Source: Dirofilaria immitis
Taxonomy: Eukaryota; Nematoda; Chromadorea; Rhabditida; Onchocercidae
Direction: 5' to 3'
DNA length: 64,000 nt
Assembly (NCBI GenBank): GCA_024305405.1
Contig: JAKNDB010000079.1
Span: 3,028,501-3,092,500, forward strand
In this document: one piece after another, positions 1 to 23,684 of the stretch
How the letters are laid out: every line of letters starts with the position of its first letter
Numbering within the stretch: position 1 is the first letter of the stretch
Notes under the pieces: model-generated
Databases searched by the model: none
Told to the model about the DNA's origin: nothing
The model's input: the letters and a program-made list of their open reading frames with translations, nothing else
Translations under genes and position numbers: made by a program

Positions 1-1200
1 AAATCCATGTTTAATTTAAATAAGCTTAGGTTTATTTATGCTAATTGTAAACAAAATAATGCTAATAACAAAGCATTAATAGCTTAATTAATAGATGAAT
101 GATTCAAATTATATAATTAATTCACAAACGATGAAATTCTTTTTTTGAAAAGAAACGCTCAAAATTTATTTAATTTAAACTAATATTACTTTCGAGAAAA
201 ATTATCATTTGATAAGCGATTGGAAGGATCGGAAATTTAATAGTATTAATGAGAATAGTTCGATGATTAAAAATTTAGGAAAAATACTTGAATACTTGTT
301 AACATTAATTTTTATTCTTAATTCTGATAAAATCCTTTGTCATTAAATCATAGCTTCATGATAATTAAATATTTAATTAATGTATAAAAAATAATGGAAG
401 CATAAGCTTATAACAATATTATATAAGTCTCATCGAAGAGATTAAAAATTAATATAAAAAATTGAATTTATTTTTTTTTTATTTTATAAGCTAAATATAA
501 AAGCTAAAAAAAACCTTTTTTGTTAAATGATAAATTCCTATTATTATTATTATTATTGTCCTTTTTTTAAGCATAACCTAAAATTAAATGAAGCATTTTT
601 AATTTTACTAAAATTAATTTTTGATTTTTTTCTTTGCTGTTTTTATCAAAAAAAAATGAAATTTTGAGCAAATGCATTTTAATAGAATAGAATATATTAT
701 TTCAATTTATTTACCGGTATTTTTTCAACGATCGTTGCGTTTTTCTTCAACGATCGCTGCTTTTTTCAACGATCGCTGCTTTTTTCTTCAACGATCGCTG
801 CTTTTTTTCAACGATTGTTGCTTAAATCAATTATTTCTCGTTAATCATTTTTAAGTACAAGCATATATACATAGCTATAAAATGTATGTAAACTTGATTT
901 TTCATTAATTTCATCGAGTAAAAATGTAAATGAAAAAAAAAATTACAATTAATTTTGAAGAGCTTATTTTTCAACAAAAATTTTACACATTTTATTGAAT
1001 ACATAAAAATATTTGCTTAAAATTTAAAAAGTACTTACAACCAAATAAAACTTTTTTTCTTTTAGTTTTTGAGTAAATTAAATTGTATTAATAAATAATT
1101 ATAATATAAAAAAAAAAAGTAATGAGAATTATATATTTTATTAGATATATACATTTAATAGTTTTTGCTTCTTTCTTTTTTTAATTACTAAAATTTGAAA
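1..1200. other. AT-rich flank, probably intron of the upstream ShK gene
   Basis: No exon-like reading frame with splice signals is visible here. The only notable structure is the CAACGATCGCTGC array at 722-823. Because an exon with a 3' splice site starts at 1241-1259, this stretch is most simply the last intron of a gene that begins outside the window. Confidence 0.5.
722..823. repeat. 21-bp-period array of CAACGATCGCTGC motifs
   Basis: Five copies of a CAACGATCG-type core start at 726, 748, 767, 789 and 809, spaced 22, 19, 22 and 20 bases and separated by T-rich linkers. The last copy has diverged to CAACGATTGTTGC. The core contains the palindrome CGATCG and is CpG-rich against an AT-rich background. 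It could be a simple minisatellite or a helically phased set of binding sites; the sequence alone does not decide. Confidence 0.85.
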
Positions 1201-1280
1201 TATAAAAAATAATTTCAGGCATGTACTGATAGTGAACAATTATAAAAAATAATTTCAGGCATGTACTGATAGTGAACAAT
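1201..1280. repeat. 40-bp perfect tandem duplication covering a 3' splice site
   Basis: Bases 1201-1240 are repeated exactly at 1241-1280. Each copy contains a pyrimidine/A-rich acceptor ending TTTCAG and the first 22 bases of the ShK exon, so two identical acceptors lie 40 bases apart. Only the downstream one opens into the ShK frame. Splicing to the upstream one would run into a TAA in the second copy's intron-derived part. Confidence 0.95.
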
Positions 1281-1372
1281 TTTGTACTTATTGGGCTCGA
1301 AATGGTTATTGTACAAGTTGGCCTATTATGCGAAAAGTTTGTGCACGTTCTTGTGGCTTTTGCACACAATGA
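1259..1372 (+). CDS. Last exon of an upstream gene encoding a C-terminal ShK (SXC) domain
   Basis: This is a partial gene; only its 3' exon lies in the window. After the TTTCAG acceptor the frame reads about 37 residues with six cysteines in ShK order (C..C..C..CARSCGFC) and then stops at TGA 1370-1372. ShK/SXC domains are small disulphide folds very common at the ends of secreted nematode proteins. The spacing and the W-x-R and CAYSC/CARSC elements resemble the last exon of the carboxypeptidase gene downstream, so the upstream gene could be a tandem relative, but its other domains are not visible. A poly(A) signal overlaps the stop codon. Confidence 0.8.
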   Translation, partial: ACTDSEQFCTYWARNGYCTSWPIMRKVCARSCGFCTQ

Positions 1373-1377
1373 ATAAA
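1372..1377 (+). promoter_or_regulatory. AATAAA poly(A) signal overlapping the stop codon
   Basis: AATAAA begins on the last base of the TGA stop of the ShK exon. Used as the cleavage signal it would give a 3' UTR of only some 15-25 bases. The placement is seen directly; its use is inferred. Confidence 0.5.
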
Positions 1378-3996
1378 TTTGTAAAAAAAAAAGAAAAAAA
1401 AGTACTGAAATGATTATTTCATTAAAATTATTTATAAAATATACATTTATTAGAAAATGAATTTGCATATTTGTTTATCAATTATGTCAAGCTAATTTTT
1501 TTAATAACAAATATCTTTCCAAACATTTTGCTCATTGTTTGAAATAATTGATTGAAATTACAACTTAACAATTTTTTTTTTTTGAAATTTTTATATAGAC
1601 ATAAATATATGTATGAGTTTATCTTAGCTTTGATATAAGCCTAGTCTTTCACAATAATTATACATGCATAGAACAGCAGCTAGGCTTTCTTTTATTCATT
1701 TTCTTTTTTTTTTTTTTAGAGGAAGAAGAAAGTGGAAAAGTAGAGAGGAATGATAATATAAGCATTGGATAGATTTATTTGAATTATTTGATGATATTTT
1801 CAGATTATAAAATAAGCTATAAAAAAGAATTTTTGAATCATTGTCTTCTGATTCTTCGATTAGCATCAGAAATGGAACGTTTTAAATAGAGCGTTAGATT
1901 TCTTTAGGGCATCAGAAGGCATATTAATTCGAAATAGAACGTTAGGCTCTTTCGTAGCTTTTAATTATTCCCAATTTTTTTCCTTTTTTTTAATTTCATA
2001 TATTTCTCTCAGATCATATCATTTGATTTACACGCTTAATTTCATAATTTTACGCTTAATTTGACGTACATTATTACAAGTTTTATTTAAGATTCGAATA
2101 GCAACATTATCCATAGAATTTTTTTTTTAATTTAATTTTATTTAAAAAAATTTTAGGTACTACATAAATATGAACTACCAAGCATAAATGGAAATTGATA
2201 TTAATATTTAATTTTTTAGTATTTAATTTCTTTTTTTCATTTAAATTCAATTTGTATATTTGTAAACTTTTCATTGCAATAATTTTTAAGTTTTTATTAT
2301 TATTTCAATAAAAATTATTTCAATTTTTATTGAAATAATTTTATTCGAAAAAACATTTTAGTTTTTTTCCAAATTTTCTCTTTATAAATTTTCATAACAT
2401 TTATTACAATAATTCATTGTCTGATATGATTATCATTATTATTTTATCATGATATATTTTTGATAATTTTCTATTGTATTATTCACAAATGCTTTAAATA
2501 ATATTTCATTTCTTATTTGTTTGTTTTTTTTTTGACGATCGATTAATTATTATGGAATAAGAAAAAAATGAAAATAAAATTAATAAAATAAAATTTGTAA
2601 TTTACAAAATTTAAAACAAAAAAAGAAAAAATAGTAAAATTGAAAAAAAAAAACAAAAATATTTTTTTTGCATGCGATAATAAATGTTTAAATCTAATTT
2701 TAATGACATTTTTACAATTAATAGCAATTTATTGAACTTCTTCTCATCGTTCTCGTATCGTTAATATGAGGTGTGCGGCCCATTTGAGGTGCGGGAGAGG
2801 CGGGGTAGTTTTTGTGAGGCGAAAATTTGTTCAGTAAAATTGCTGTATACATTTTGCAAGTAAGTTCATCAACTAGTAAGTTTTATATTTATCAATTAAA
2901 AAAAAAAAAAACGATACAACAATTTTTTCTTATATTTTTGAAAAAAAATTTTGTAAAATTTTTATAAAAATATTTTTCTTAGAATAATATATTTTAATTT
3001 ATAGTAAAAAAATTTATTGAAAAAAAAAGAAATAAATTTTGAAATCTTCGAAAGATTTAAGATTAATTGTTAAATGATAAAAATGATAACGATTTAATAA
3101 AATATCTAATAATTACTTACTCGTTGGCGAAGATATTTAATTTTTATCAATTTTATGATAATTATTCGTAGGTAAATTTTTTAAACTTTTCTCAACATTT
3201 TCTCTTATCGTTAAATTATTCCTGTCATTATAGAGTAAGATTAAAAAATCAAAGTATTTACCAACATATTAACTTCATTGTAATTGTGATAATAAAATTA
3301 TGATAGTTATAAAGAATGATTATGACGATTATTGGGATCAATGAGATTATGATAATTATTAGGGTTTTAAAGATAAAATTGAGCATTCATAAAATGTCCA
3401 GAAAAGCTTCATTCAGGTAAATTTACTGCAGCAAAATTTTTACATTAAAGTTGTATTCTACTGATATCGGAAACTTTCACTATTCGGTGGAACGAAAAAA
3501 TTTTAATTTAACTTAAATAATTCATTTGTTGCAAATATATACTTTTTCTTGCCGTTTTTTCTTCCTTTTTTTCTAAGATTTTTTTTAACTGATAAAATTT
3601 CAAAATTGTTATCACTACGATATTATCAAAATATCGATCTGTTTTCTTTTTAGACAAATTAATGATTTTAAAACAATCGCTAACATCTTTACGCATCATG
3701 TTTGAATGGTAAGTATTTTTTTTCTTTGTATATTTATTTTATCATTTTTGAGTAATTAAATTAATTAGTAATTTTGTGAAATTTCAATAAGATTTTTGAT
3801 TATGTTAAAAAGTTGAAAGATATTACGATTTAATGATATTTATCACTATCATACGTATTTATTCAAATCTATTTGCATTTATATTCTTTTTACTACAATA
3901 ATAACTTATGATTTCTTTGATAAAAGTTAAAATTAAATTTAATATCAATATCATCAATACAATCATCATCATCATCATCATCAGCATCATTATCAT

Positions 3997-4034
<38 letters not shown>

Positions 4035-4525
4035 ACTGATATGACAGTGTAGCGTTCGTTTGTCGTCTTTAACAACGCTTGTCATCGATCATCAGAAAGT
4101 TTGCCATTTCGTGTTCAGCAACATTCCATACTATCTTTTATCATTCATTCATCCGTAATCCATCCTTTTTCCTACTTTCCCTTCCACTTCATCCTGGTAT
4201 TTTTACTGATTATTATCATCACTATCATTATCATTATCATTTTAATCGTTATCACTTTCATCATTTCATTGCTACGAATATTATCATTTCAACGGGACAT
4301 CATTATTATATCGATATCAGTAATTGATTTCTAAATTATTATTACTATTGCTGAGTATATTAGTAATACTGATAGTAGCAATTAGTAACAGTGTTATTGC
4401 TGTTGTTGGTGATGATGATGATGATGATGATGATGATATTGATGATGGAAACGATGATTTGTGATAATAATTAGCTAAGGAGGCAGTATTGTCACGAATG
4501 CGGATCAAGTTTTGCTACAATATTT
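1378..4525. other. Intergenic region upstream of the carboxypeptidase gene
   Basis: No conserved coding signal is recognised. It is AT-rich with poly-A/T runs. It holds a short GC-rich island at 2766-2837 and several trinucleotide tracts: ATC repeats near 3960-3985, TAC repeats near 3997-4035 and GAT repeats near 4409-4445. The promoter of the downstream gene should lie in the last kilobase, but I see no TATA box or trans-splice acceptor I would commit to. Confidence 0.6.
3958..4035. repeat. Trinucleotide microsatellites (ATC)n and (TAC)n
   Basis: ATC units at about 3960-3985 are followed by TAC units at about 3997-4035. A related (GAT)n tract lies at about 4409-4445, so the 5' flank of the carboxypeptidase gene is unusually rich in trinucleotide runs. 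Open frames through them are low-complexity artefacts. Confidence 0.8.
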
Positions 4526-16306
<11,781 letters not shown>

Positions 16307-16791
16307 CAATTATCAAGTTTAAACAAGCTGAAATAAAAAGCTCTTCCAAAAATAAAAACAAGCATTTGCACTTTCGATAAACAGAATAGTGTGACAAGAA
16401 ATAAATTAATTTTTAAAGACACCATCAAAATCACCAATTTATTATTACGTGTTATCAAAATTATGTGTTATCAAAATTATGGCAGAAAATAATTTATCAG
16501 ACATTAAGATGAAATAGTTCCTTAAACAGTAACCCATTCCTATCTTTTAAATTCAGCTGCATTTGCCTTATTTTCTCAAAATTATAAAACGATTAAAAAT
16601 GTTTCGGACTATCACGTATTAAGTCTTTTCATATAGAATAAGTCTGCTTCTACAATTAGATTTCTGTATTCTAAATTATGGATAATGGAACCAACATTGC
16701 AGAATAGGCGAACCTTGACTGAAAAATTTCAATAATTTGAAAACTATCATAATAAAGGAGTCAAATTAACTACTCCCTTTAAGAACACAAA
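16307..16791. other. Tail-to-tail intergenic region with carboxypeptidase 3' UTR
   Basis: Only 485 bases separate the stop codons of the carboxypeptidase (+) and vps-51 (-). An AATAAA for the plus-strand gene lies at 16332-16337, 26 bases after its stop. No gene is seen between them. Confidence 0.75.
16332..16337 (+). terminator. AATAAA poly(A) signal of the carboxypeptidase gene
   Basis: A canonical AATAAA 26 bases beyond the TGA at 16304-16306. Its position fits the short 3' UTRs usual in nematodes and supports that stop as the true end of the gene. Confidence 0.7.
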
Positions 16792-19700
16792 TCAGTGAGC
16801 GCACAAGGCTTTAACAGTAGCAGGTTCCATTAATTTTGGATCTATTGAACGATGTACTGCTGATGAAACAATCTCATCGATTAGAGAAAGTGCAATTTGT
16901 TCATCCGACAAATGGCGCCATAAATTCTGCCGTAAAAGCAACAGTCCACCTGTCAATTGTCCGAATTTTAGTTTTAAACATGAAAAGATTAAATTTTTTC
17001 AATTTAAAGAAGAAAATCAAATTTATTATCTTTTGGCACTCCCCAACCACCCTAAACATTATACATAAATTAAAAAATATTTCAATGTTATTCTTGCTAA
17101 GAAATAAAAAGAAAGTTGAATGAAAACCTGAATTTGTTGCAAACCAGATCTTGAAAAATTTGCAGCCGGACGCATTCAAGAAAAGATTTTAAGGCAATAT
17201 TAACAATTGCCGTCAAGATTGATATTCGATTGAACTGCAAATTTAAAATCTCTAAAGGTTAAAATTATTTAAAAAATGCAACAACTTCACAAAAATCCAC
17301 AATATAATGCTAAATTAAAAACTGTTATTGATATCATATAGCAACATAAATAACTATGGAAATCAGTTTAGGTAACTTTTAGAACCATAAAATGAAGCGC
17401 TAAATATTCTCATTGAAAATTAAATTTTCAACTGTATTTTAGTATTTTTTATCATGGTTTCCTAGCAAATTGTGCAAAACTGCAGAAAGAAATTTGCTAA
17501 TTCTTTGAAATTCGGGAAAAAAATTAAATATTAAAATGCTCACTTCCACATTCGTACAAAAATCTATCTTTTCGGACCATAACTTATCTAAAGTTGAGCT
17601 AATTGAGCATGTGTCGAATGTTCGCCTCGAATGGGAACGCGATGAATTACTTTCCAATAGTCGTTCTTTACGAGTGCCTTCATCCATCTGAGAGAAAACT
17701 TCGAAATTTATTCGATTATCGAGATTAATTCGACAGTCATAATAAATATGACTAAGGCTCGTGATAGCAGCTTTTAATTATTTATTTCATCTGATATTTG
17801 CTTAGATTTCTTGCAAAATTTTTTGTAAACTAACAGAATAACAACATTCCAATGGAATTTGAAAAAACTAAGTCATAATGAATGAAGAAAAAAATTAACT
17901 GAAATGGAAATAAAAAATTTTCGTTAGTTGGTTATTAGCTTCGAACCAATTTCGTAATAATTGTAATTGTCCCGTCATCCTGTTTCACAATATTATCACT
18001 AGCAATGAAATACTACTATCTTTGCAATGTGATCGTTCTCTAGATAATAACGCTAATTATGTTATTTACTACACTTCATTTAATCCACTTGTTGATTAAT
18101 TTACATCTAGCACTATTTCCTCGGGTTAATAGAAACTTTGCAAATTGGTCAACTATAATTTAAAATCAAAATTGTCTGATAATTCCCTATATTATAGTGA
18201 AGTATTTCAAAAGCACTTACAAAAGGCTTAATAGCTGAATCGATGGCAGCTAAATCGTCGATAAAATTCCTCACAGCTGATCGAACTGCTATTGCTTCAG
18301 CACAGTTTAACCAATCTCGCGATTCAATACTACGTACTAGAACCTTAAGAATAAATTTTAAGTCTAAAAATCATAATACAGCTACTCTTTCAGTATTTCA
18401 CATGAAAAAACCGCACTTATATTATTTATAATAACATGAAATAAGCAAATATCCTTCAATTGATATAAAATCATATACGTGATATTATATGTAACAGTAA
18501 TAAATGAACAACGTAAAAAGTGCTTTTAGATCAAAAAAACAGAATTAATCTTAGTAAATCGAAACATTTTTCTCGTTTTCAAAAATTTATAACAGAATAA
18601 TTTTCAGAAAATGAAATTAAACAAATCAAATTAAGAAAAAAACTCGAAAGCTCTGAAGACTTCCTCGCAAAAACACAAAGAGGAGATAGCTAAATCAAAC
18701 CTATTCTCACCTATAATTCTTCATTCTTTCAAAGTTATGCAATGAATGACATTTTCACCTTAACATACCTCAGAAGCATTGATCCCTTGGAAGTAAACAT
18801 AGTATTTCAGGAGTTCATAAGCAGTTGTACGTAAGCGAACCCTCACTTTCTCGACTGAAGTCAAGCGCGACTTTTCTCCTTTTTCTCGTTCTGCTACTAA
18901 TCTTAAAACTATTTTTTTCTTAGCTCAGTTTTTCGTGCTAAACAAAAAATTAAGAGTAATCGAATTATTGAAAAATTAATGAAAGAAAAGGGCTCAATAG
19001 CTGACATCAAAAGGAGCTTTTTCGAATGTTTAATATGTCCAGAAAACAGTACAGGAAGGAACAGCTGTAACAAGTCCGGCGAATATTATTATTCCACGAA
19101 GGATCACATACTTTAAAATAATAAATCAGTTTATTTTACATTTCAAGCTAAGTACTAACATACGAAGATAGGGTATAAATGTAACAAAAAAATCTATTGC
19201 TAAGAAGAAAAGTGTGATCATAAAAAGCAACAGAAGAACTTAAAATTAATGAGACAAAATACAAATCCACAAGCGCAATGCTTGACAGAATGATTGAACT
19301 TTTCTTCTTTCGCCTGATTCTGTTTCAAATAAAAAATAAGAAAAAAACTGGAGGAGCTGAACTAAATAAAAATCAAAAAAATAAAATTTATGAAACCTGA
19401 ATTGCTCCTGGCATAAATTTATGATATAAACCACTGACTGACTTTCGATGTTGATGAAAAATTGTGCTAGAACGATAAAAACAACAGGTGATGATGGCGC
19501 CGTTTGACTCATAATATCACAGCATTTCAGACCTAATTGCGCTATCTCATCCAGAGATTTTATAACCAATAATTCGTGAACATCAATACCAAAACCAAGT
19601 GAAAACTGAACTGAAAATATGAAAGCTAACCTAGAAAATCAATAAAACTTGAAATATTCCTAGCACAAGATATAAATTGCAGAATAGTATTTGATACTCA

Positions 19701-22700
19701 CGCTTTCGGTAGGACAGAAATTTCGACTTCAGAAAAATCTAATCAGCATATAGAATGAATTAAGTAATTAAAGAATTGTACGGTTAATCTCATTTGAGAA
19801 GTAGAAGCTTAATCAAATACAGACAACATGATAATATTGATACAGCAGCGAATGGTTAATTAATTCTCTAGACAGACAATTTTTGGAATATAGTTAAAAT
19901 TAATAAGACTTTCTAAAATTTTACAACTTATAAAACAGATATATAACTGGTTTTTAAAAGGAATTATAAATCAAAATATTGAGAGTTATGCCTTGAGAAG
20001 ATGATGGCACACTGCACTACTAAATATAAGTTGCGAAAAAGTTATAAAACTGACAAAAAAATCTAACTACATTCGAATAAACAAGGTACTGAAGAAAGCA
20101 AAATACTAGCTAAAAACTAAATGTGCAATAAAAGTGATACGACTACTAGAAAATAGCAGTACTTATAATTCTTCAGTCGTCATTCAGTAGCCTCATTTAT
20201 TAATAAGTGGGAACTACTATTAAGCTTATCTAAATATTTGATACTAATGATTGCAAATCCGAATACAGAGAATATATGAATGTCCAAAAATATCTGCTCA
20301 TAAAGTGATATTGCTGGTTAACTTGTCAGCAGTTGCAAGAAATTGAAAACTTTTACTTAAAAAAGTGAACTGACAGTTACTAGAAATACAATGGAAACAA
20401 ACCTTGATCAAGTGATGAAAACGTCATATCAGAAGCGGTGAAAAGAAGTAAGGATGCAAGAGCCGTTTTGATCTGCACAAGAAGAGAATGTTCCAATCGC
20501 GAAATTACATCATTTAGCACAGATTTATTTGAGAAAGATGTTCCCGGTGAAGTTAGTTCTTCTTGGATCTAAAATATTTTCGTCCTAACATGATATTTCT
20601 GGGTCCATGTAAAAGACTTCTTTTTATTTGAAGATATCGAACACCACGAATTTTTAAATTAGTCTAAGGATTAAAAATCAGAAACCGAACATTCAGCAAA
20701 ACTTTTATTTTCAAAAAAGTGAATCTAAACCTGTTGTAACGACGAACCAACACGCTCAACAACTTGGCTTTGTGCAAGTTCTATTTCATGCCTTGAAACA
20801 ATATTTAACATGGAAATACATAGTGGAAAATAATCCATACCTATAAAAAGAAATTATAAATCGAAGTAGATAAAAATGAAAGCTAAAATATCTTTTTAAA
20901 ACAACACACAATATAACGTATACTTATTCTTTACTACTACAAAACAAAAGAACTGATAAATTTAAACAATATTAAAAATTCGAAGAATTAAAAATACTGA
21001 ATTAAGTTAATTAAAACACAAAAATTAACCACGTATAAGCTGATTACATGATGACATACGACGGTAAAAACGATCAAGTGCTCGTACAACGACAGCGCAC
21101 TCTGCAGCATCTGTTTCATGCAAAAAACGCGCCCTAACAATTTCTTCGAACTGATTCATTAGCGAATCCATCAATTCGATTATATTATCCGCAGTGATCT
21201 AAAACAGAAACTAGCTTCTTCAAGTTCTTTAAATGTATTGAAAATTTTTTCAAAATAAAATATAAAATGTTCCAAGAAAAGATTTTCATCTCCAACATTC
21301 GCAAATTTTGTTAGATTAAATACAACTACACATCAAAACACTGGTATTTATCTGCCAAATCATTCTGTTTGATGATATGACTGACGATGGTCCTTAGGAA
21401 AAAAATATTTTTGTAATTTTTTCATGTAAATATCATTTTATAATATATCGTGTTCGCTAGATGATGAGTATAAAATCTATACATATAAAACGAGAAAATG
21501 GTAAGTCGCATAAAATTAACAACAATATAAAACCTTCCAACCTCATTCGGGAAAAAACGCTGATTAATTGTTGTGACTAATGACAGATCGGTTAAAAGGT
21601 GCTGCAACAATTATCTACAAATTCCAAAACATCTGCTGTGTCCTGAAATAATCATCTGAATAGAAAGTTCATAGAATGTAAGCTTACGGACAAAAAAATC
21701 TCCCATATCCAACAACATGCAGTGAATTTAAATTAAATTTTATTATGAACCTGTCTCTGTGCTCGCATTTCTGTAAGTTGATTAGTTAAATTACGCTTGC
21801 AACTAGCCAGAAAATCACTGTAAACAATAGATGACTGAACACCCAACTTTAGAAGTAAGGTTATGGCTTCCGAAAGCTCGTCAGATGAAATAAGACAGCC
21901 ACAGACAATTTGTTTCAACTGAAGAAGATTAAATTATGAATAAAATACGAAATGATATGTAAGATAAATTATATTAGTATCAACAAAAATTCATTTAAAG
22001 ATTCTGAACGTTAAATCCGTCAAAAAAAGTATGGAATTATTGAAAACAGCAGATTTCTAGACACAACTGCTTTTTGAATACCAACTTAATGGAAACTTTA
22101 TTAATCTCTATATAAGTAAGAAAAATTTTCCGATCCTCACATTCTGACTTGTTTTCCTGGTCAGCTTCTATTATTCTTCATCGAATGACAACATTTCTTA
22201 AATAAAGAAATCGTAAATTTTGAAATTATGATTGAAAAATCGATTAACCTGGTCTTCAACTGTCTCCATTATATTAATCGTTTCATCGTATATATCAGAA
22301 ATAGAAGGTATATCCTTGCAAAGCAAAAGAGATGGTCGTGCCTTTAAATAAATTTTCACCGCTTCCTCATAATCCTTCTGTTCGACCAAATCCTGTTAGA
22401 CGAAAATAAAAAAGAAACTAAGTGATAAACGACAATAGAGGTTTAAAAGAAATCAAGAAAAAAGTCCTAAGTAACTCACTTGTAACTTTTGCGGCAAGCA
22501 TAATAAAAACTGCAAGCTTTTCACTTTCCTATTTGCATCAGAGAGCTGTGAAACATTTGCACGATGTTTGCTAAATACTGTAGAAAGATCCTTCGATAGC
22601 GTTGCTATTTTACCCATTCGTTTCGACAAACTTTCCATTTTCTAAACAAATAAGTATAAACACTAATAAAAACAAAAACTTTTTTTCTGTAAAAAGGGTA

Positions 22701-23684
22701 GAATAAATTCCGTATCATATTTTCAAAAAAGTAAAGTAGACATTAGCTCTTGGCACCATGACTATTTCTAATCTTGTGTCAAAATCATGCAAGGTTAAGA
22801 CATGGATTAAAATACTTAGGACTGTGCAACCAACCATTTAATATAATTCTGCTTCTTTTTCGAATTCTTACTTTTTACAACTTCACTTCTTAATTTTTCT
22901 CTTTTACATCTAATTTTTATATCTAACTGAAAATATTTAAATAAATCAAAAAAACTCACTACAAAAAGAAATTTTGAGAATTAAACTTTTATATTTCTAA
23001 ATATTCTGAATAAAAAGATATTGAAAACACCAACTTCACCATTCTCAAATATTGGAAAGTATTCGGACAACAAAAATAATTGAAACATTCATAAGCTCAA
23101 TTATGACTTACTTGACCCATTTCCATGAAATTACTTTGCATTTTTTCACCGTACTTGTTGCTGTAAGGAATTTATTGTAATTTTCGTAGACAAGCTGTTG
23201 CATTTCGGAATCGAGCCGCCTAACCTAAAGAATTGCCTGTAATAATCGGGAAAATCATATAATCAAATTATCAATTTCATCTAGTAGAAGAGATGAGTGA
23301 AATCATTCTTTCTTTAATCAAAATCCCAGAGAAACTTTTTTTTAATCAAAGTTCCTGAAACATAAATTATCAGAAAACTTCATAATAAATCGACCGATTG
23401 AATCCATCATAAAATTCATATAAATACAATAAATTTTTATAAATTCAAAATTCCAATTTTTTCGAAAACGAGTAAAAAATTTAATCATGGAATTTTTAAA
23501 CATTTATTACAACAAAACTGAATTTTTAAACAGCTAACATTATGGACCATATCTTCTTCCACCTGAAGTAATTCATCTAAATTTTTTTCCGAAATAAATC
23601 ACTCAGGTATGCTTCACTATTGAAATTTTTCGAATTAAAATCCAGCGAGTCATCCTTGCCTCCGTTTCCTGTATTCCCATCCAT
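16792..23684 (-). CDS. vps-51: VPS51, GARP/EARP tethering complex subunit
   Basis: Exons, 5' to 3' on the minus strand: 23684-23539, 23224-23112, 22641-22480, 22392-22249, 21918-21751, 21642-21542, 21198-21030, 20840-20731, 20568-20403, 19738-19702, 19630-19397, 18901-18769, 18343-18221, 17687-17544, 17234-17128 and 16949-16792. They sum to exactly 740 codons (739 aa) after five one-base corrections. VPS51 is the small N-terminal-helix subunit that tethers endosome-derived vesicles at the trans-Golgi (GARP) or recycling endosomes (EARP). Family signatures: [18 protein letters not shown] early, [53 protein letters not shown] and the terminal [19 protein letters not shown]. The N-terminal half is mostly helical and coiled-coil-like. 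Single bases are missing at 23582-23588, 23141-23146, 21594-21597, about 17154-17161 and 16934-16937, all in A/T runs. It is divergent from snx-3. Confidence 0.94.

Noticed and set aside
1181..1468. Minus-strand frame over the ShK exon
   Set aside because: The plus strand encodes the six-cysteine ShK pattern with acceptor and stop; the minus frame is its shadow.
4079..4508. His/Ile/Ser-rich frames upstream of the carboxypeptidase
   Set aside because: They overlap each other on both strands across trinucleotide repeats and lack coding signatures.
19030..19115. Possible vps-51 exon ([11 protein letters not shown]) on the minus strand
   Set aside because: The exons at 19630-19397 and 18901-18769 join in phase without it and match the VPS51 order; including it adds a stop.
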